A stretch of 64,000 nt of DNA from Bacillota bacterium (lineage in GTDB: Bacteria > Bacillota_I > Bacilli_A > Erysipelotrichales > Erysipelotrichaceae): NCBI GenBank assembly GCA_023388995.1, contig JAEWFD010000012.1, positions 43,398-107,397 of the forward strand, given 5' to 3'. How positions within the stretch are numbered: the stretch's first letter is position 1; each line of letters opens with the position of its first letter. The notes under the pieces are model-generated. The model did no database searches, had not been told where the DNA came from, and worked only from the letters and a program-made list of their open reading frames with translations. Below are positions 16,800-25,974 of this stretch, one piece after another. The translations under genes and the position numbers were made by a program.

Positions 16800-16808
16800 T
16801 GTTAAAAT
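16800..16808 (+). promoter_or_regulatory. Extended -10 promoter of the metallophosphoesterase gene
   Basis: TGTTAAAAT, an extended -10 element, 29 bases before the ATG at 16837. Confidence 0.5.
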
Positions 16809-16836
16809 AGAGTGAATTATGAGGAAAGGAGATCCT

Positions 16837-17715
16837 ATGAGTAAGAAGACCCAGTTACGGATGATTCGTGTCTTACTTGTAATGCTGCTATGTATCGGTT
16901 ATGTCGCTGTCGAAGCGTTTTATTTGGGGAAACAACGCATGACCGTTAATTATCAAACGATGTCTTCCAAAGAGATCCCAGAAGCATTCAATGAATTCTC
17001 CATTGCTTTTTTCAGTGACCCCCATTATTTAACCTATAACAACAATGCCGCTATGGCAATGACGATAGAAACCATCCAGCAATTGCAGCCTGACTTAATT
17101 ATATTTGGCGGTGATCTGATAGATCATCCATCTCACAACCGCATTTCAGAGGAAGAGCGGACAGTTCTTGTCGAGCAGTTAAAAACATTGCATGCTCCTT
17201 ATGGCAAGTTTGCCGTCTACGGCAATCATGATCTAGAGAGCAGCATCACCAAAGAAGAGATTAAATCAATCTTGGAAGATGCAGGCTTTCATATTTTGTA
17301 CAACACCAATGTCAAAATTCAAAAAGACGATGAGTCTTATCTTCGTCTGATTGGAATTGATTCGATGCTGCTAGGCGATCCTGATATTCCAAAAGCCTAT
17401 CAGGATGTTCTTTTAAACGACTATGCCATTACAGTATGCCATACACCGGATATCGCAACCAAATTGAATACCAATTTGACCGATCTGGCACTCAGCGGCC
17501 ACAGCCACGGACATCAGATTTATATTCCTTTTGTATCGGAGCATTTTCTTCCTCCATATGCAGTGACCTATCATCGCGGACGCTATCAAATACAGAATAC
17601 AACATTATTTGTAACCAACGGAATTGGCACCACAGCTTCTTCAATTCGCCTGTTCGCCAATCGCGAAGTGATGTTGCTTCGGTTATTTCATGAAGAAGAA
17701 GAACCACAGCAATAA
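16837..17715 (+). CDS. Membrane-anchored metallophosphoesterase
   Basis: A 292-residue calcineurin-like phosphoesterase with an N-terminal signal anchor (about residues 8-28), so the catalytic domain is probably outside the membrane. All metal and catalytic motifs are present in order: FFSDPHY (DxH), GGDLID, GNHD, CHTPD and GHSHGHQ. It resembles the YkoQ/YaeI group of membrane-associated phosphoesterases that act on phospholipid or UDP-lipid headgroups, but the substrate is not determined. ATG 16837 is chosen because AAAGGAG lies at the right distance. Confidence 0.87.
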   Translation: MSKKTQLRMIRVLLVMLLCIGYVAVEAFYLGKQRMTVNYQTMSSKEIPEAFNEFSIAFFSDPHYLTYNNNAAMAMTIETIQQLQPDLIIFGGDLIDHPSHNRISEEERTVLVEQLKTLHAPYGKFAVYGNHDLESSITKEEIKSILEDAGFHILYNTNVKIQKDDESYLRLIGIDSMLLGDPDIPKAYQDVLLNDYAITVCHTPDIATKLNTNLTDLALSGHSHGHQIYIPFVSEHFLPPYAVTYHRGRYQIQNTTLFVTNGIGTTASSIRLFANREVMLLRLFHEEEEPQQ

Positions 17716-17768
17716 ACTGATACTCGATGTTATGAGCTATGATTGCTCATGCCTCAGTACAGTTTTTT
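17714..17768 (+). terminator. Probable terminator of the phosphoesterase gene
   Basis: ATGAGC pairs with GCTCAT around TATGATT, with an outer AACTG/CAGTT pairing, followed by a six-base T run (17763-17768). Confidence 0.6.
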
Positions 17769-17785
17769 AATGCTTAGAAAATATT

Positions 17786-18070
17786 CTAGAATCCTGCAAC
17801 AACATAATAAATAGCCAAAGGGATCAATAACATCAAAAAATCTTTCCAACTCATACCTGTGTTTCTTTCTTGTTCTTTTGCCAGCAGCTCTACATCACGC
17901 ATGGATGCCAATTCATGACTGATGAATGGAATTTTCGTAAAAAGCTGAATCAAAAGCAGGAGGCCGATTGCTTTAGTGATGAAAGAGCGCAAAAAAACCA
18001 GATGCAATAATTCCAGCGCCAAGCAAACAGCTAAGATCAACACATATCCCGAATAATAGAATCGTTTCAT
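17786..18070 (-). CDS. Small membrane protein, unknown function
   Basis: Ninety-four residues with two N-terminal hydrophobic segments (about 5-22 and 26-46), a charged cytoplasmic-like stretch containing KEQERNTGMSWKDF, and a C-terminal hydrophobic segment (about 76-92). I do not recognise the family. The SD is weak (AAAGGA at a long distance from ATG). It lies alone between the phosphoesterase gene and the SleC pair, divergent from neither, so its reality as a gene rests mainly on the clean membrane-protein composition. Confidence 0.55.
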   Translation of the reverse strand: MKRFYYSGYVLILAVCLALELLHLVFLRSFITKAIGLLLLIQLFTKIPFISHELASMRDVELLAKEQERNTGMSWKDFLMLLIPLAIYYVVAGF

Positions 18071-18147
18071 AGGCTTTCACATCCTTTGCATGCTAAAGAA
18101 AGTATATAATGATTCTCATGCATTGTCATCGTGTCACCAAGCAAATT

Positions 18148-18176
18148 ACAAAACAGACAGGCTTTTCAGCCTGTCT
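18148..18176 (-). terminator. Terminator of the sleC pair
   Basis: GACAGGCT (18156-18163) pairs with AGCCTGTC (18168-18175). On the minus strand it is followed by TGTTTTG. Seven bases past the stop of the second sleC-like gene. Confidence 0.8.
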
Positions 18177-18182
18177 TCCTGC

Positions 18183-20264
18183 TTATTTGAAGTGTTTTTT
18201 CGCTTCGCGGCGCAGCCGTTCATGAATTGCTTCGACCACCGAGTGCAACAATACATCACCAGATACCTTTGAACTATGATTGAACACTACTTCCATCAAT
18301 CGCTTCCAAGTTCTCTTATTCACGACTCCGTCTTGATCCAATCCTAAGGCATTTTGTGCTTGTCGTACAGCGTCTCTTGTTTTTATCCCAAAGATGCCAT
18401 CTACCTCTAACGGTGCAAATAAACGGTATTGTTCATTTAGCTGATTCAATTTCTTTTGAATCAGTGCAACATGAGCATTGTGCTCGCCAAATTTTATATC
18501 ATATCCCGGATATAAGGGAATAGTTAAGAACTGGGAATACTCCGCAAGAATTGTATTCCATGTATCCAGATCCACAATACCGTCCGGCTCTTTTTGATGC
18601 GCTCTTTGAAAAGCCATGACTTGTGCTTTGGTTCGCGGTCCAAACTCACCATCCGCTGTTACCTTCGGCAAATAAGGAAATTCGTTTGCCAGCCGATTCA
18701 AATAAGATTGCAAAATTTGCACTGCCTCTCCGCTGCTCCCTTCCGAGAGCGGTATTCCCGGATACGTATACAACTGATCCCGTGGCGGTATTGCATGCAG
18801 GCTACGCTCAAATACGCTACCTAGCATATCCCAGGTATCGCGGTCCGCAACTCCTGTTTCCGGCAAGCCATAAGTTTGTTGGAATGCCAGCAAAGCATTC
18901 TTTGTCTGCTCGTCAAATAAACCATTCATTGTGACCCGCGGTACCGAATCAATGAATTGCGAGATCACATTCAACGCATATTGCATCCAGCTTACGATAC
19001 TGCCGCGGTCACCTTCACGCAAAATCGATTTGAACGCTGCCAAATCATCGGAATGCAAAATACCCTCACTTAACAACTGTGCCAGTTCCTGCAACCCAAC
19101 ATACATAAATGATATTTTATACCATGTATCTTTATCAATCTTACCGGTATCCTCCAAGTAGAACAAACGCTGGAAGCGTTCTACCGCCTCTTTCATCAAG
19201 CGATCAAAGATACCATTCACAGGCTGGATCACAATCAACCCCGGATAATCCAAGGCAATGCGATTGAGATAGAGCTGCATCAAATACACCGGATGACCTT
19301 TGCTTCCCATCTGCAATGGTCTTCCCGGATATTCTTCCACCATATCTTCGATATGCTTTGTTTGCGAAATCTCGATATCATCGCCAAAGTAATGCTTCAT
19401 AATCTCCAAAGCATTCAGCCCATCCAAAGCCAGACGCACACTTCCCCATTGCGATAATCCATCACATGTTTCTAATATGCCATCGCAATAGTTTGCATAG
19501 ATCGGCTCCACAGAACCGACACGGTGTATATATTCATTAAATGCATCATCCACTATACGATCAATTGTCCGATATACTGCATGATCTTTCACAAAACTCT
19601 GATCAAATACCGGCGAATTGCTGATCTGAAATAAATGCCCCTGCGAGCGATACCAGTTGCTATGAATGCGATTGAGTGCCAGTGAAATGATAGCCAGGAT
19701 ATTGGCACGCAGGCTTTCTTCCGGCCAAGTCGGGTACAATTCGTAACTTGCTACTTGCTTAATATAATCTACAAATGGAATATGCACAACACTCGCATTG
19801 GACCCTGGAGGTCCCAATTTCACCGCAATATGACTTGGTACAAATGGTATTTTTTGGCGAAATGGTGACGGCATCGGTGCATTCGCAGGAGCTACCACCG
19901 TATTTGGTACACCAAATTTCTGCTGTGCCGGCATTACCACTGCAGAATCACTTGGAATTAAATGTACATTCAAATACGACACCTGATCATCAAAAATCTC
20001 AATCTCCCGGCTGGTATAGCGATTAAATCCCGCTCTATCAACGATAACACGATAGGTTAGATACGGTTTTTCAGTCAGCTGTTCCTGCAAAGATAACGCC
20101 TTATCCTTTGTCTGCAATGCAATTTCATCCGTTCTTCCTTCATAATTCGTTGAGGTATCGTAGCGGAAATCAATATCATTTCCAATCACCGCTACATTCG
20201 CCCTTGCAACAACGACCTTGCCAAGGGCTGTCGTTGTAATAACAATTAAATAACCTTGTGGCAT
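18183..20264 (-). CDS. SleC-family spore cortex-lytic protein with four PG-binding repeats (paralogue 2)
   Basis: A 693-residue protein, second of a tandem pair. Order: an N-terminal beta-rich, carboxypeptidase-regulatory-like domain (about 1-110), a Pro/Ala-rich linker, a SpoIID/LytB-like lytic domain (about 150-290; YIKQVASYELYPTWPEESL, ALNRIHSNWYRSQG, YANYCDG, GLSQWGS), then four PG_binding_1 repeats to about 660, each ending near DGxVxxxTWxx. Known SleC proteins share the first two domains and degrade spore cortex during germination. There is no signal peptide, fitting synthesis in the mother cell. ATG 20264 is chosen: a seven-G SD overlaps the upstream gene's stop. Substitutions near the active region (for example SYEL rather than SSEI) make it the more divergent copy. 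Confidence 0.82.
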   Translation of the reverse strand: MPQGYLIVITTTALGKVVVARANVAVIGNDIDFRYDTSTNYEGRTDEIALQTKDKALSLQEQLTEKPYLTYRVIVDRAGFNRYTSREIEIFDDQVSYLNVHLIPSDSAVVMPAQQKFGVPNTVVAPANAPMPSPFRQKIPFVPSHIAVKLGPPGSNASVVHIPFVDYIKQVASYELYPTWPEESLRANILAIISLALNRIHSNWYRSQGHLFQISNSPVFDQSFVKDHAVYRTIDRIVDDAFNEYIHRVGSVEPIYANYCDGILETCDGLSQWGSVRLALDGLNALEIMKHYFGDDIEISQTKHIEDMVEEYPGRPLQMGSKGHPVYLMQLYLNRIALDYPGLIVIQPVNGIFDRLMKEAVERFQRLFYLEDTGKIDKDTWYKISFMYVGLQELAQLLSEGILHSDDLAAFKSILREGDRGSIVSWMQYALNVISQFIDSVPRVTMNGLFDEQTKNALLAFQQTYGLPETGVADRDTWDMLGSVFERSLHAIPPRDQLYTYPGIPLSEGSSGEAVQILQSYLNRLANEFPYLPKVTADGEFGPRTKAQVMAFQRAHQKEPDGIVDLDTWNTILAEYSQFLTIPLYPGYDIKFGEHNAHVALIQKKLNQLNEQYRLFAPLEVDGIFGIKTRDAVRQAQNALGLDQDGVVNKRTWKRLMEVVFNHSSKVSGDVLLHSVVEAIHERLRREAKKHFK

Positions 20265-20275
20265 ATGTTCCCCCC

Positions 20276-22357
20276 CTACCATCGATCTCTAGAGGCTGAT
20301 CCTCTGGCGGAAGCCTCAATTGCCTTATCCATGATGGCACTTGCAGACAATAACTCCGGAGTATTCAGGAATACTTCCAAGATTTTATTCCATGTCGTTT
20401 TTCCAACTACCCCATCCGGCTGTAATCCAAATTGTTTTTGAAAAGCAATTACACTCTCTTTTGTTTTCTGTCCAAAGGTTTCATCTACAGCCACATATGG
20501 AACAGACGGATAATACGCTGCAATATCATTCAAATATGCCTGCATTGCACTTACATATAAATTGCGGTCTCCCATCTGCATCTCAAATCCCGGATACGGC
20601 ACAACTTCCAAAGTCCGCACATAAACATCCAGCATCTTATTCCAAGTAGCAGGTCCTACAACACCATCGGCATTCGGCATAAATTTCTTCTGAAACGCAA
20701 TCACTTGATCTACTGTTTCCTGATCAAAAACACCATCCGCAATTGACTTTGGTATACCTGGATAATGATAAGATATTTCATTCAAATATCCTTGCATCAC
20801 CCGGATGTTTTCACTTTCGTCGCCTAGTTTCAGCGGGCGTCCCGGATATTGCACTAATTCATCCCGCAGCGGAATCTGAGATAGCAGGTAATTGGCTTTT
20901 TCAACCATATGGTTCCACGTATAACGTCCAACAATACCGTCTTCATCTAGACCGAAGGTTCTCTGGTAGGCCTTCACTGCATTGGTTGTTGTTTTCCCAA
21001 AGCGGGAATCAATTAATACAGTCGGGATGGTAGAATAGAACTCTGCGAATACATTCAGCATATATTGCAGAATATCCACATCTTCTCCACGGTCGCCTTC
21101 TTTTAACACACGGCGGAAGCGCAAATCCTGACTCGGCAGTCGTTCTCCTTCCTCCCCCAACTCAGATAGCTTGCGAACACTATTATAAATCGACGCGATT
21201 TTATACCAAGTTCCTTTGCCGATGACACCGTCCGGCTCCATTCGAAAATTGCGTTGAAATTCCTTCACCGCTTCTTCCATACGTGTATCAAAAATACCAT
21301 TTTCGGGGCGCACCCTTGGAATACTTGGATAGTTGATGGCAATGCGATTCAGATAGCGCTGCATTGTATATACATCATGACCGCCGCTTCCCAGACGCAG
21401 TGCCCTGCCCGGATAACTATCGGTTATGTCCTCAATCCGATTTGTTTCGGTGAGGTGAATATCATCTCCATAGTAGTGACGTAAAATCTCTAAAGCATTC
21501 ATACCTTCATTCGCCAGATCTACCGTTCCCCATTGCTTCAACCCTACGCAATCCGGTACCACCTTGCCATCACAGTAAGCAGCAAACAACGGTTCAATAT
21601 GATCTTGCTTTACAATATATTCATTGAAAATTTCATCGACAATATTGGATATACTGTCATAAATTTGACCATTCGGAGTGTATTTGTGATCAAAAGCCGT
21701 ATTATTGGTGATCTCATAGTCATATCCACGCTGCCGGTACCATTCGGTATAGACACGATTCAGCGTCAAAGACAAAATTGCATAGATATTTGCTTTTAAA
21801 GCTTCTTCAGGCCATGTCGGATAAATCTCGCTGCTGGCAACATTTTTAATGTAGTACGAAAAAGGGACATTAACCGTCGGAGCATCAGAGCCAGGAGCTC
21901 CCAGATGCACCGATATATTGGTTGGAATAATTGGCAGCCTTACAACATTTCCCCGGGGTGAAGCCACATTATTGGTTTGTGCCGGTGCCGTAGCTACCGG
22001 AATATCCTCTCCCCGCTCTTCCCGCGCACGCTGCAAATCATAATCCAGCGGAATCAACGTAATCGGCAGATATGCCGTATGCCCATCAAAAATTCGTACT
22101 TCTTCAATTGTAACTGGATTATATCCTTGTTTGTTCACTGAAACTCGATACGAAAAATACGGTGCCGGATCTGTTGGTGATAGTGTCTCTGCACGATCCA
22201 ATGTTGGCAGCGGAATCGGTTCCGTATGCCCATTAAATCCGGTCAAGGCAGTAATTGGTTCTTTTAACTCTGTTCCCGTCACTTGAACCAATGCATCCCG
22301 TATCACTATATTTCCTCTCGCAGTGGATGCTTCCACAATCAAGTGTCCCAATCCCAT
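20276..22357 (-). CDS. SleC-family spore cortex-lytic protein with four PG-binding repeats (paralogue 1)
   Basis: A 693-residue protein with the same architecture and exactly the same length as its downstream neighbour. The SpoIID-like domain reads YIKNVASSEIYPTWPEEAL, TLNRVYTEWYRQRGYDYEIT and FAAYCDG, close to clostridial SleC as I remember it, with the Glu of SSEI matching the SpoIID catalytic Glu. Four PG_binding_1 repeats follow (from about 300), most opening with YPG and closing with DGVVGKTTWNKI-like strings. Expected role: binding to and cleavage of spore cortex at germination, probably after proteolytic activation. ATG 22357 is chosen (SD AAGGAG at 8 bases) over an upstream GTG that overlaps the SD. 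No csp protease gene is in view. Confidence 0.85.
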   Translation of the reverse strand: MGLGHLIVEASTARGNIVIRDALVQVTGTELKEPITALTGFNGHTEPIPLPTLDRAETLSPTDPAPYFSYRVSVNKQGYNPVTIEEVRIFDGHTAYLPITLIPLDYDLQRAREERGEDIPVATAPAQTNNVASPRGNVVRLPIIPTNISVHLGAPGSDAPTVNVPFSYYIKNVASSEIYPTWPEEALKANIYAILSLTLNRVYTEWYRQRGYDYEITNNTAFDHKYTPNGQIYDSISNIVDEIFNEYIVKQDHIEPLFAAYCDGKVVPDCVGLKQWGTVDLANEGMNALEILRHYYGDDIHLTETNRIEDITDSYPGRALRLGSGGHDVYTMQRYLNRIAINYPSIPRVRPENGIFDTRMEEAVKEFQRNFRMEPDGVIGKGTWYKIASIYNSVRKLSELGEEGERLPSQDLRFRRVLKEGDRGEDVDILQYMLNVFAEFYSTIPTVLIDSRFGKTTTNAVKAYQRTFGLDEDGIVGRYTWNHMVEKANYLLSQIPLRDELVQYPGRPLKLGDESENIRVMQGYLNEISYHYPGIPKSIADGVFDQETVDQVIAFQKKFMPNADGVVGPATWNKMLDVYVRTLEVVPYPGFEMQMGDRNLYVSAMQAYLNDIAAYYPSVPYVAVDETFGQKTKESVIAFQKQFGLQPDGVVGKTTWNKILEVFLNTPELLSASAIMDKAIEASARGSASRDRW

Positions 22358-22378
22358 ATTGATCACTCCTTACTTTTC

Positions 22379-22387
22379 TACTATATG
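22379..22387 (-). promoter_or_regulatory. Possible SigK-type -10 box upstream of the sleC pair
   Basis: Minus strand CATATAGTA matches the SigK -10 consensus CATAnnnTA, 21 bases before the ATG. The -35 is not convincing. A sporulation-specific promoter would suit the genes. Confidence 0.35.
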
Positions 22388-22411
22388 CCGCTCTATGCAA
22401 AAAAAGATGGC

Positions 22412-22437
22412 ACAAAAAAACGCAATTGCGTTTTTTA
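22412..22437 (-). terminator. Terminator of PAP2 gene
   Basis: A perfect palindrome with core ACGCAATTGCGT, flanked by A and T runs on both sides. It overlaps the PAP2 stop codon and also insulates the sleC pair. Confidence 0.85.
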
Positions 22438-23262
22438 AGTAAGATGATGCTTTATCACATAAGGAAAGATTGCGGAAGCACTGAAACCAATAATGAAATA
22501 CCGTAAATATGCGGCATATAGGGCATCCGGGAACAGCAGCTTCATGCCAATATATAACGTCCCAAGGAAAATGCCTCCGATCAATACCCGCAAAATCTTA
22601 TATTGGAGGTTTAAGGTATTTTCAAAGCGGATATAGCGCTGTTCCAAGGGAAAGCCAATTCCGCATCCCAGCATAACGCCAGCAAACTTGATCAGATCAG
22701 CTCCTGGATAAAACCAAGCAACGATATGCAATATACAGATCACGCCAAACTGGATCCAGCCTTCGCTCAGTTGGGTACGCAGATAGCGGACTAAATAGTA
22801 GGCAAAGATCGCAAAAAACCAGCCAAATAAAACATCCTTCGGCCAATGAACTCCTAAAATCAGGCGGGAAAGTCCCACAAGAAAGGCAAGCGCTATCCCA
22901 GTGATCAAAACCCACCGCCTGCGAAAGATATCCGCAAAGACCGCAACTAAAGTAGAAAAAGATTGCGTATGTCCGCTGGGAAAGGAATATCCTGTTGCTG
23001 TGGAAACACGATGGCTGACAATGTCCGGCTGACCAATTGGCCGCGGTGCATGAAGTAATTCTTTCAAAGAAAGATTCAGGCACATGCTTACCCCAAATAA
23101 GACAATACTTCTTTTTCCTAGTTCCTTGTCATAGGCATAATATAAAATAATCAAGCACAATATGACGAATCCCGTTTCTCCCAGCATTGTTATTTTATCC
23201 ATAACCCATAGAATGAACGGATTAGAATGTCCTTGAAGCCATTTCAGTAATTCCAGTTCCAT
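22435..23262 (-). CDS. PAP2-family membrane phosphatase
   Basis: A 275-residue integral membrane phosphatase of the phosphatidic acid phosphatase 2 superfamily. The three-part catalytic motif is complete: KELLHAPRP (K-x6-RP), YSFPSGHT, and SRLILGVHWPKD. Several further membrane segments follow in the C-terminal half. Likely substrates are lipid phosphates such as phosphatidate, phosphatidylglycerol phosphate or undecaprenyl diphosphate on the outer face of the membrane. ATG 23262 is chosen because GAGG lies 4 bases upstream; a -10 TATAAT (minus strand 23329-23334) lies in the upstream gap shared with the divergent tyrosine phenol-lyase gene. Confidence 0.9.
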   Translation of the reverse strand: MELELLKWLQGHSNPFILWVMDKITMLGETGFVILCLIILYYAYDKELGKRSIVLFGVSMCLNLSLKELLHAPRPIGQPDIVSHRVSTATGYSFPSGHTQSFSTLVAVFADIFRRRWVLITGIALAFLVGLSRLILGVHWPKDVLFGWFFAIFAYYLVRYLRTQLSEGWIQFGVICILHIVAWFYPGADLIKFAGVMLGCGIGFPLEQRYIRFENTLNLQYKILRVLIGGIFLGTLYIGMKLLFPDALYAAYLRYFIIGFSASAIFPYVIKHHLT

Positions 23263-23401
23263 AACACCTCTCCCCTCTTTCACAAATGCAACGTTTCATG
23301 CAAAGCATAGTTCTTTCAATTCTTATTCATTATATACTGAACCACAACAAACAAAAAGATGAACCAGCAAAAAACACCGTTTATTTCCAATGATTTACAA
23401 T

Positions 23402-23448
23402 AGCATATCAGCATATCATACAGGTTTTCATGAATATTTTCGTGAAAA
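23402..23448. promoter_or_regulatory. Candidate regulator-binding sites upstream of tyrosine phenol-lyase
   Basis: A tandem direct repeat AGCATATC x2 (23402-23417) is followed by an inverted repeat TTTTCATGAA-4-TTCGTGAAAA (23425-23448, one mismatch). It lies about 40 bases upstream of the predicted -35, a typical activator position. Confidence 0.45.
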
Positions 23449-23489
23449 TACAGAGAAAAAAAGTAAGTGAATCAAATCTTTTTAACTGG

Positions 23490-23518
23490 TTGTTTTCTCG
23501 CAAGAAAGCGATTACAAT
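23490..23518 (+). promoter_or_regulatory. Predicted promoter of tyrosine phenol-lyase gene
   Basis: -35 TTGTTT (23490-23495), 17-base spacer, -10 TACAAT (23513-23518), 28 bases before the ATG. Confidence 0.6.
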
Positions 23519-23540
23519 TAGGATGTCCAGGAGGGAATAA

Positions 23541-24926
<1,386 letters not shown>

Positions 24927-24928
24927 CC

Positions 24929-24956
24929 AACGCTAGTCACCGACTAGCGTTTCTTT
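24929..24956 (+). terminator. Terminator of tyrosine phenol-lyase gene
   Basis: ACGCTAGTC pairs perfectly with GACTAGCGT around ACC, followed by TTCTTTT. Confidence 0.92.
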
Positions 24957-24990
24957 TACGGAAATAAGAATCCGATACTTTTTCTTCCAG

Positions 24991-25010
24991 ATTGTCGAGT
25001 CTCAGACAAT
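24991..25010. repeat. Inverted repeat upstream of AraC/GyrI regulator gene
   Basis: ATTGTC-8-GACAAT, centred about 50 bases before the regulator's ATG. Possible autoregulatory operator. Confidence 0.35.
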
Positions 25011-25049
25011 GGGAAACGATATGATAAATGCAGGAAAGGAGGAAGCGAT

Positions 25050-25913
25050 ATGCTTAGAGAACTGCGCACATTGGTAGACTATATTGAAGATCATTTGACA
25101 CAGCCCATCACAATGGAGGAGTTAGCTGAACTTAGCAATCTTTCACTGCACCAGCTTCGAACCGTATTTTTTCATCTTTGCGGATTTACCTTGCAGGAAT
25201 ATATCAGAGGGCGGCGCTTGTCATGTGCCAATCAAGATTTGCTGCAAAAAGAAACGGTTACCACTGTTGCATACAAGTATGGTTATGAATCCCTTGATGG
25301 ATTTACACGAGCATTCAAGGCGTGGAGCGGAGTATTACCTTCCGATGTTAATAAAACAGGAATTCATCGAGCATTTCCCAAACTCTCTTTCTTAATCACG
25401 GTACAAGGAGGAACCACAATGGAATATCGGATTGAGCAAAAAGAAGCATTTCGGATTGCGGGAATCAAAAAACGCGTCAAAATGCAATTTGAAGGAGTTA
25501 ATGAGGAGATTGTTGCATTGGCACAAAGCATTACACCAATGCAGCGGGAAAAGATGCATGCGCTGCAAAACATGGAGCCAAGAGAAGTTGTAAATGCATC
25601 CTTTGAAGCTGACGGAGCTTTTCAAAAAGAAGAAGGATATTTAACCCATATGATCGGGGTCCTTACAACAAGCGAACAGATCAGCGAGCAACTAGAATAC
25701 ACCTCGGTGCAATCTTCTACCTGGGCTGTTTTTCCAAACAAAGGTCCATTTCCTGCCACCCTGCAGCAAACCATGGCAAGCATTTATGCACAGTGGCTGC
25801 CGTCTGCCGATTATGAATTGGCTGATCTGCCCTCATTCTCTTTCACTAGATGGACAGAGTTAGAAAACAATCAGGTTTACAGCGAAATTTGGATACCAGT
25901 CAAACAAAAATAA
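25050..25913 (+). CDS. AraC-family regulator with GyrI-like effector domain
   Basis: A 287-residue transcription regulator of the Rob/SoxS-with-GyrI type. Two helix-turn-helix motifs occupy residues about 1-105 (MEELAELSNLSLHQLRTVF; TVAYKYGYESLDGFTRAFKAWSG). A GyrI-like ligand-binding domain (about 124-286; MEYRIEQKEAFRIAGI at its start, AQWLPSADYEL and FTRWTELENNQVYSEIWIPV at its end) probably senses small amphipathic compounds. The gene is separated from tpl by a terminator, so control of tpl is only a guess from position. SD AAAGGAGGAAG is excellent. Confidence 0.88.
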   Translation: MLRELRTLVDYIEDHLTQPITMEELAELSNLSLHQLRTVFFHLCGFTLQEYIRGRRLSCANQDLLQKETVTTVAYKYGYESLDGFTRAFKAWSGVLPSDVNKTGIHRAFPKLSFLITVQGGTTMEYRIEQKEAFRIAGIKKRVKMQFEGVNEEIVALAQSITPMQREKMHALQNMEPREVVNASFEADGAFQKEEGYLTHMIGVLTTSEQISEQLEYTSVQSSTWAVFPNKGPFPATLQQTMASIYAQWLPSADYELADLPSFSFTRWTELENNQVYSEIWIPVKQK

Positions 25914-25974
25914 TTTCTGTTTGCAAAAGAAAGAAGCCGAGTCCTTGCAAGAGGATACTCGGCTTTTTTACACA

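Noticed and set aside
16770..16836. Lysine riboswitch before dapH
   Set aside because: Only about 30 bases separate dapH from the divergent promoter, far too short for an L-box.
24991..25010. TGTCGAG within the inverted repeat as a Spo0A binding box
   Set aside because: One mismatch to a seven-base motif is expected by chance many times in 64 kb, and the sequence is better explained as half of an inverted repeat.
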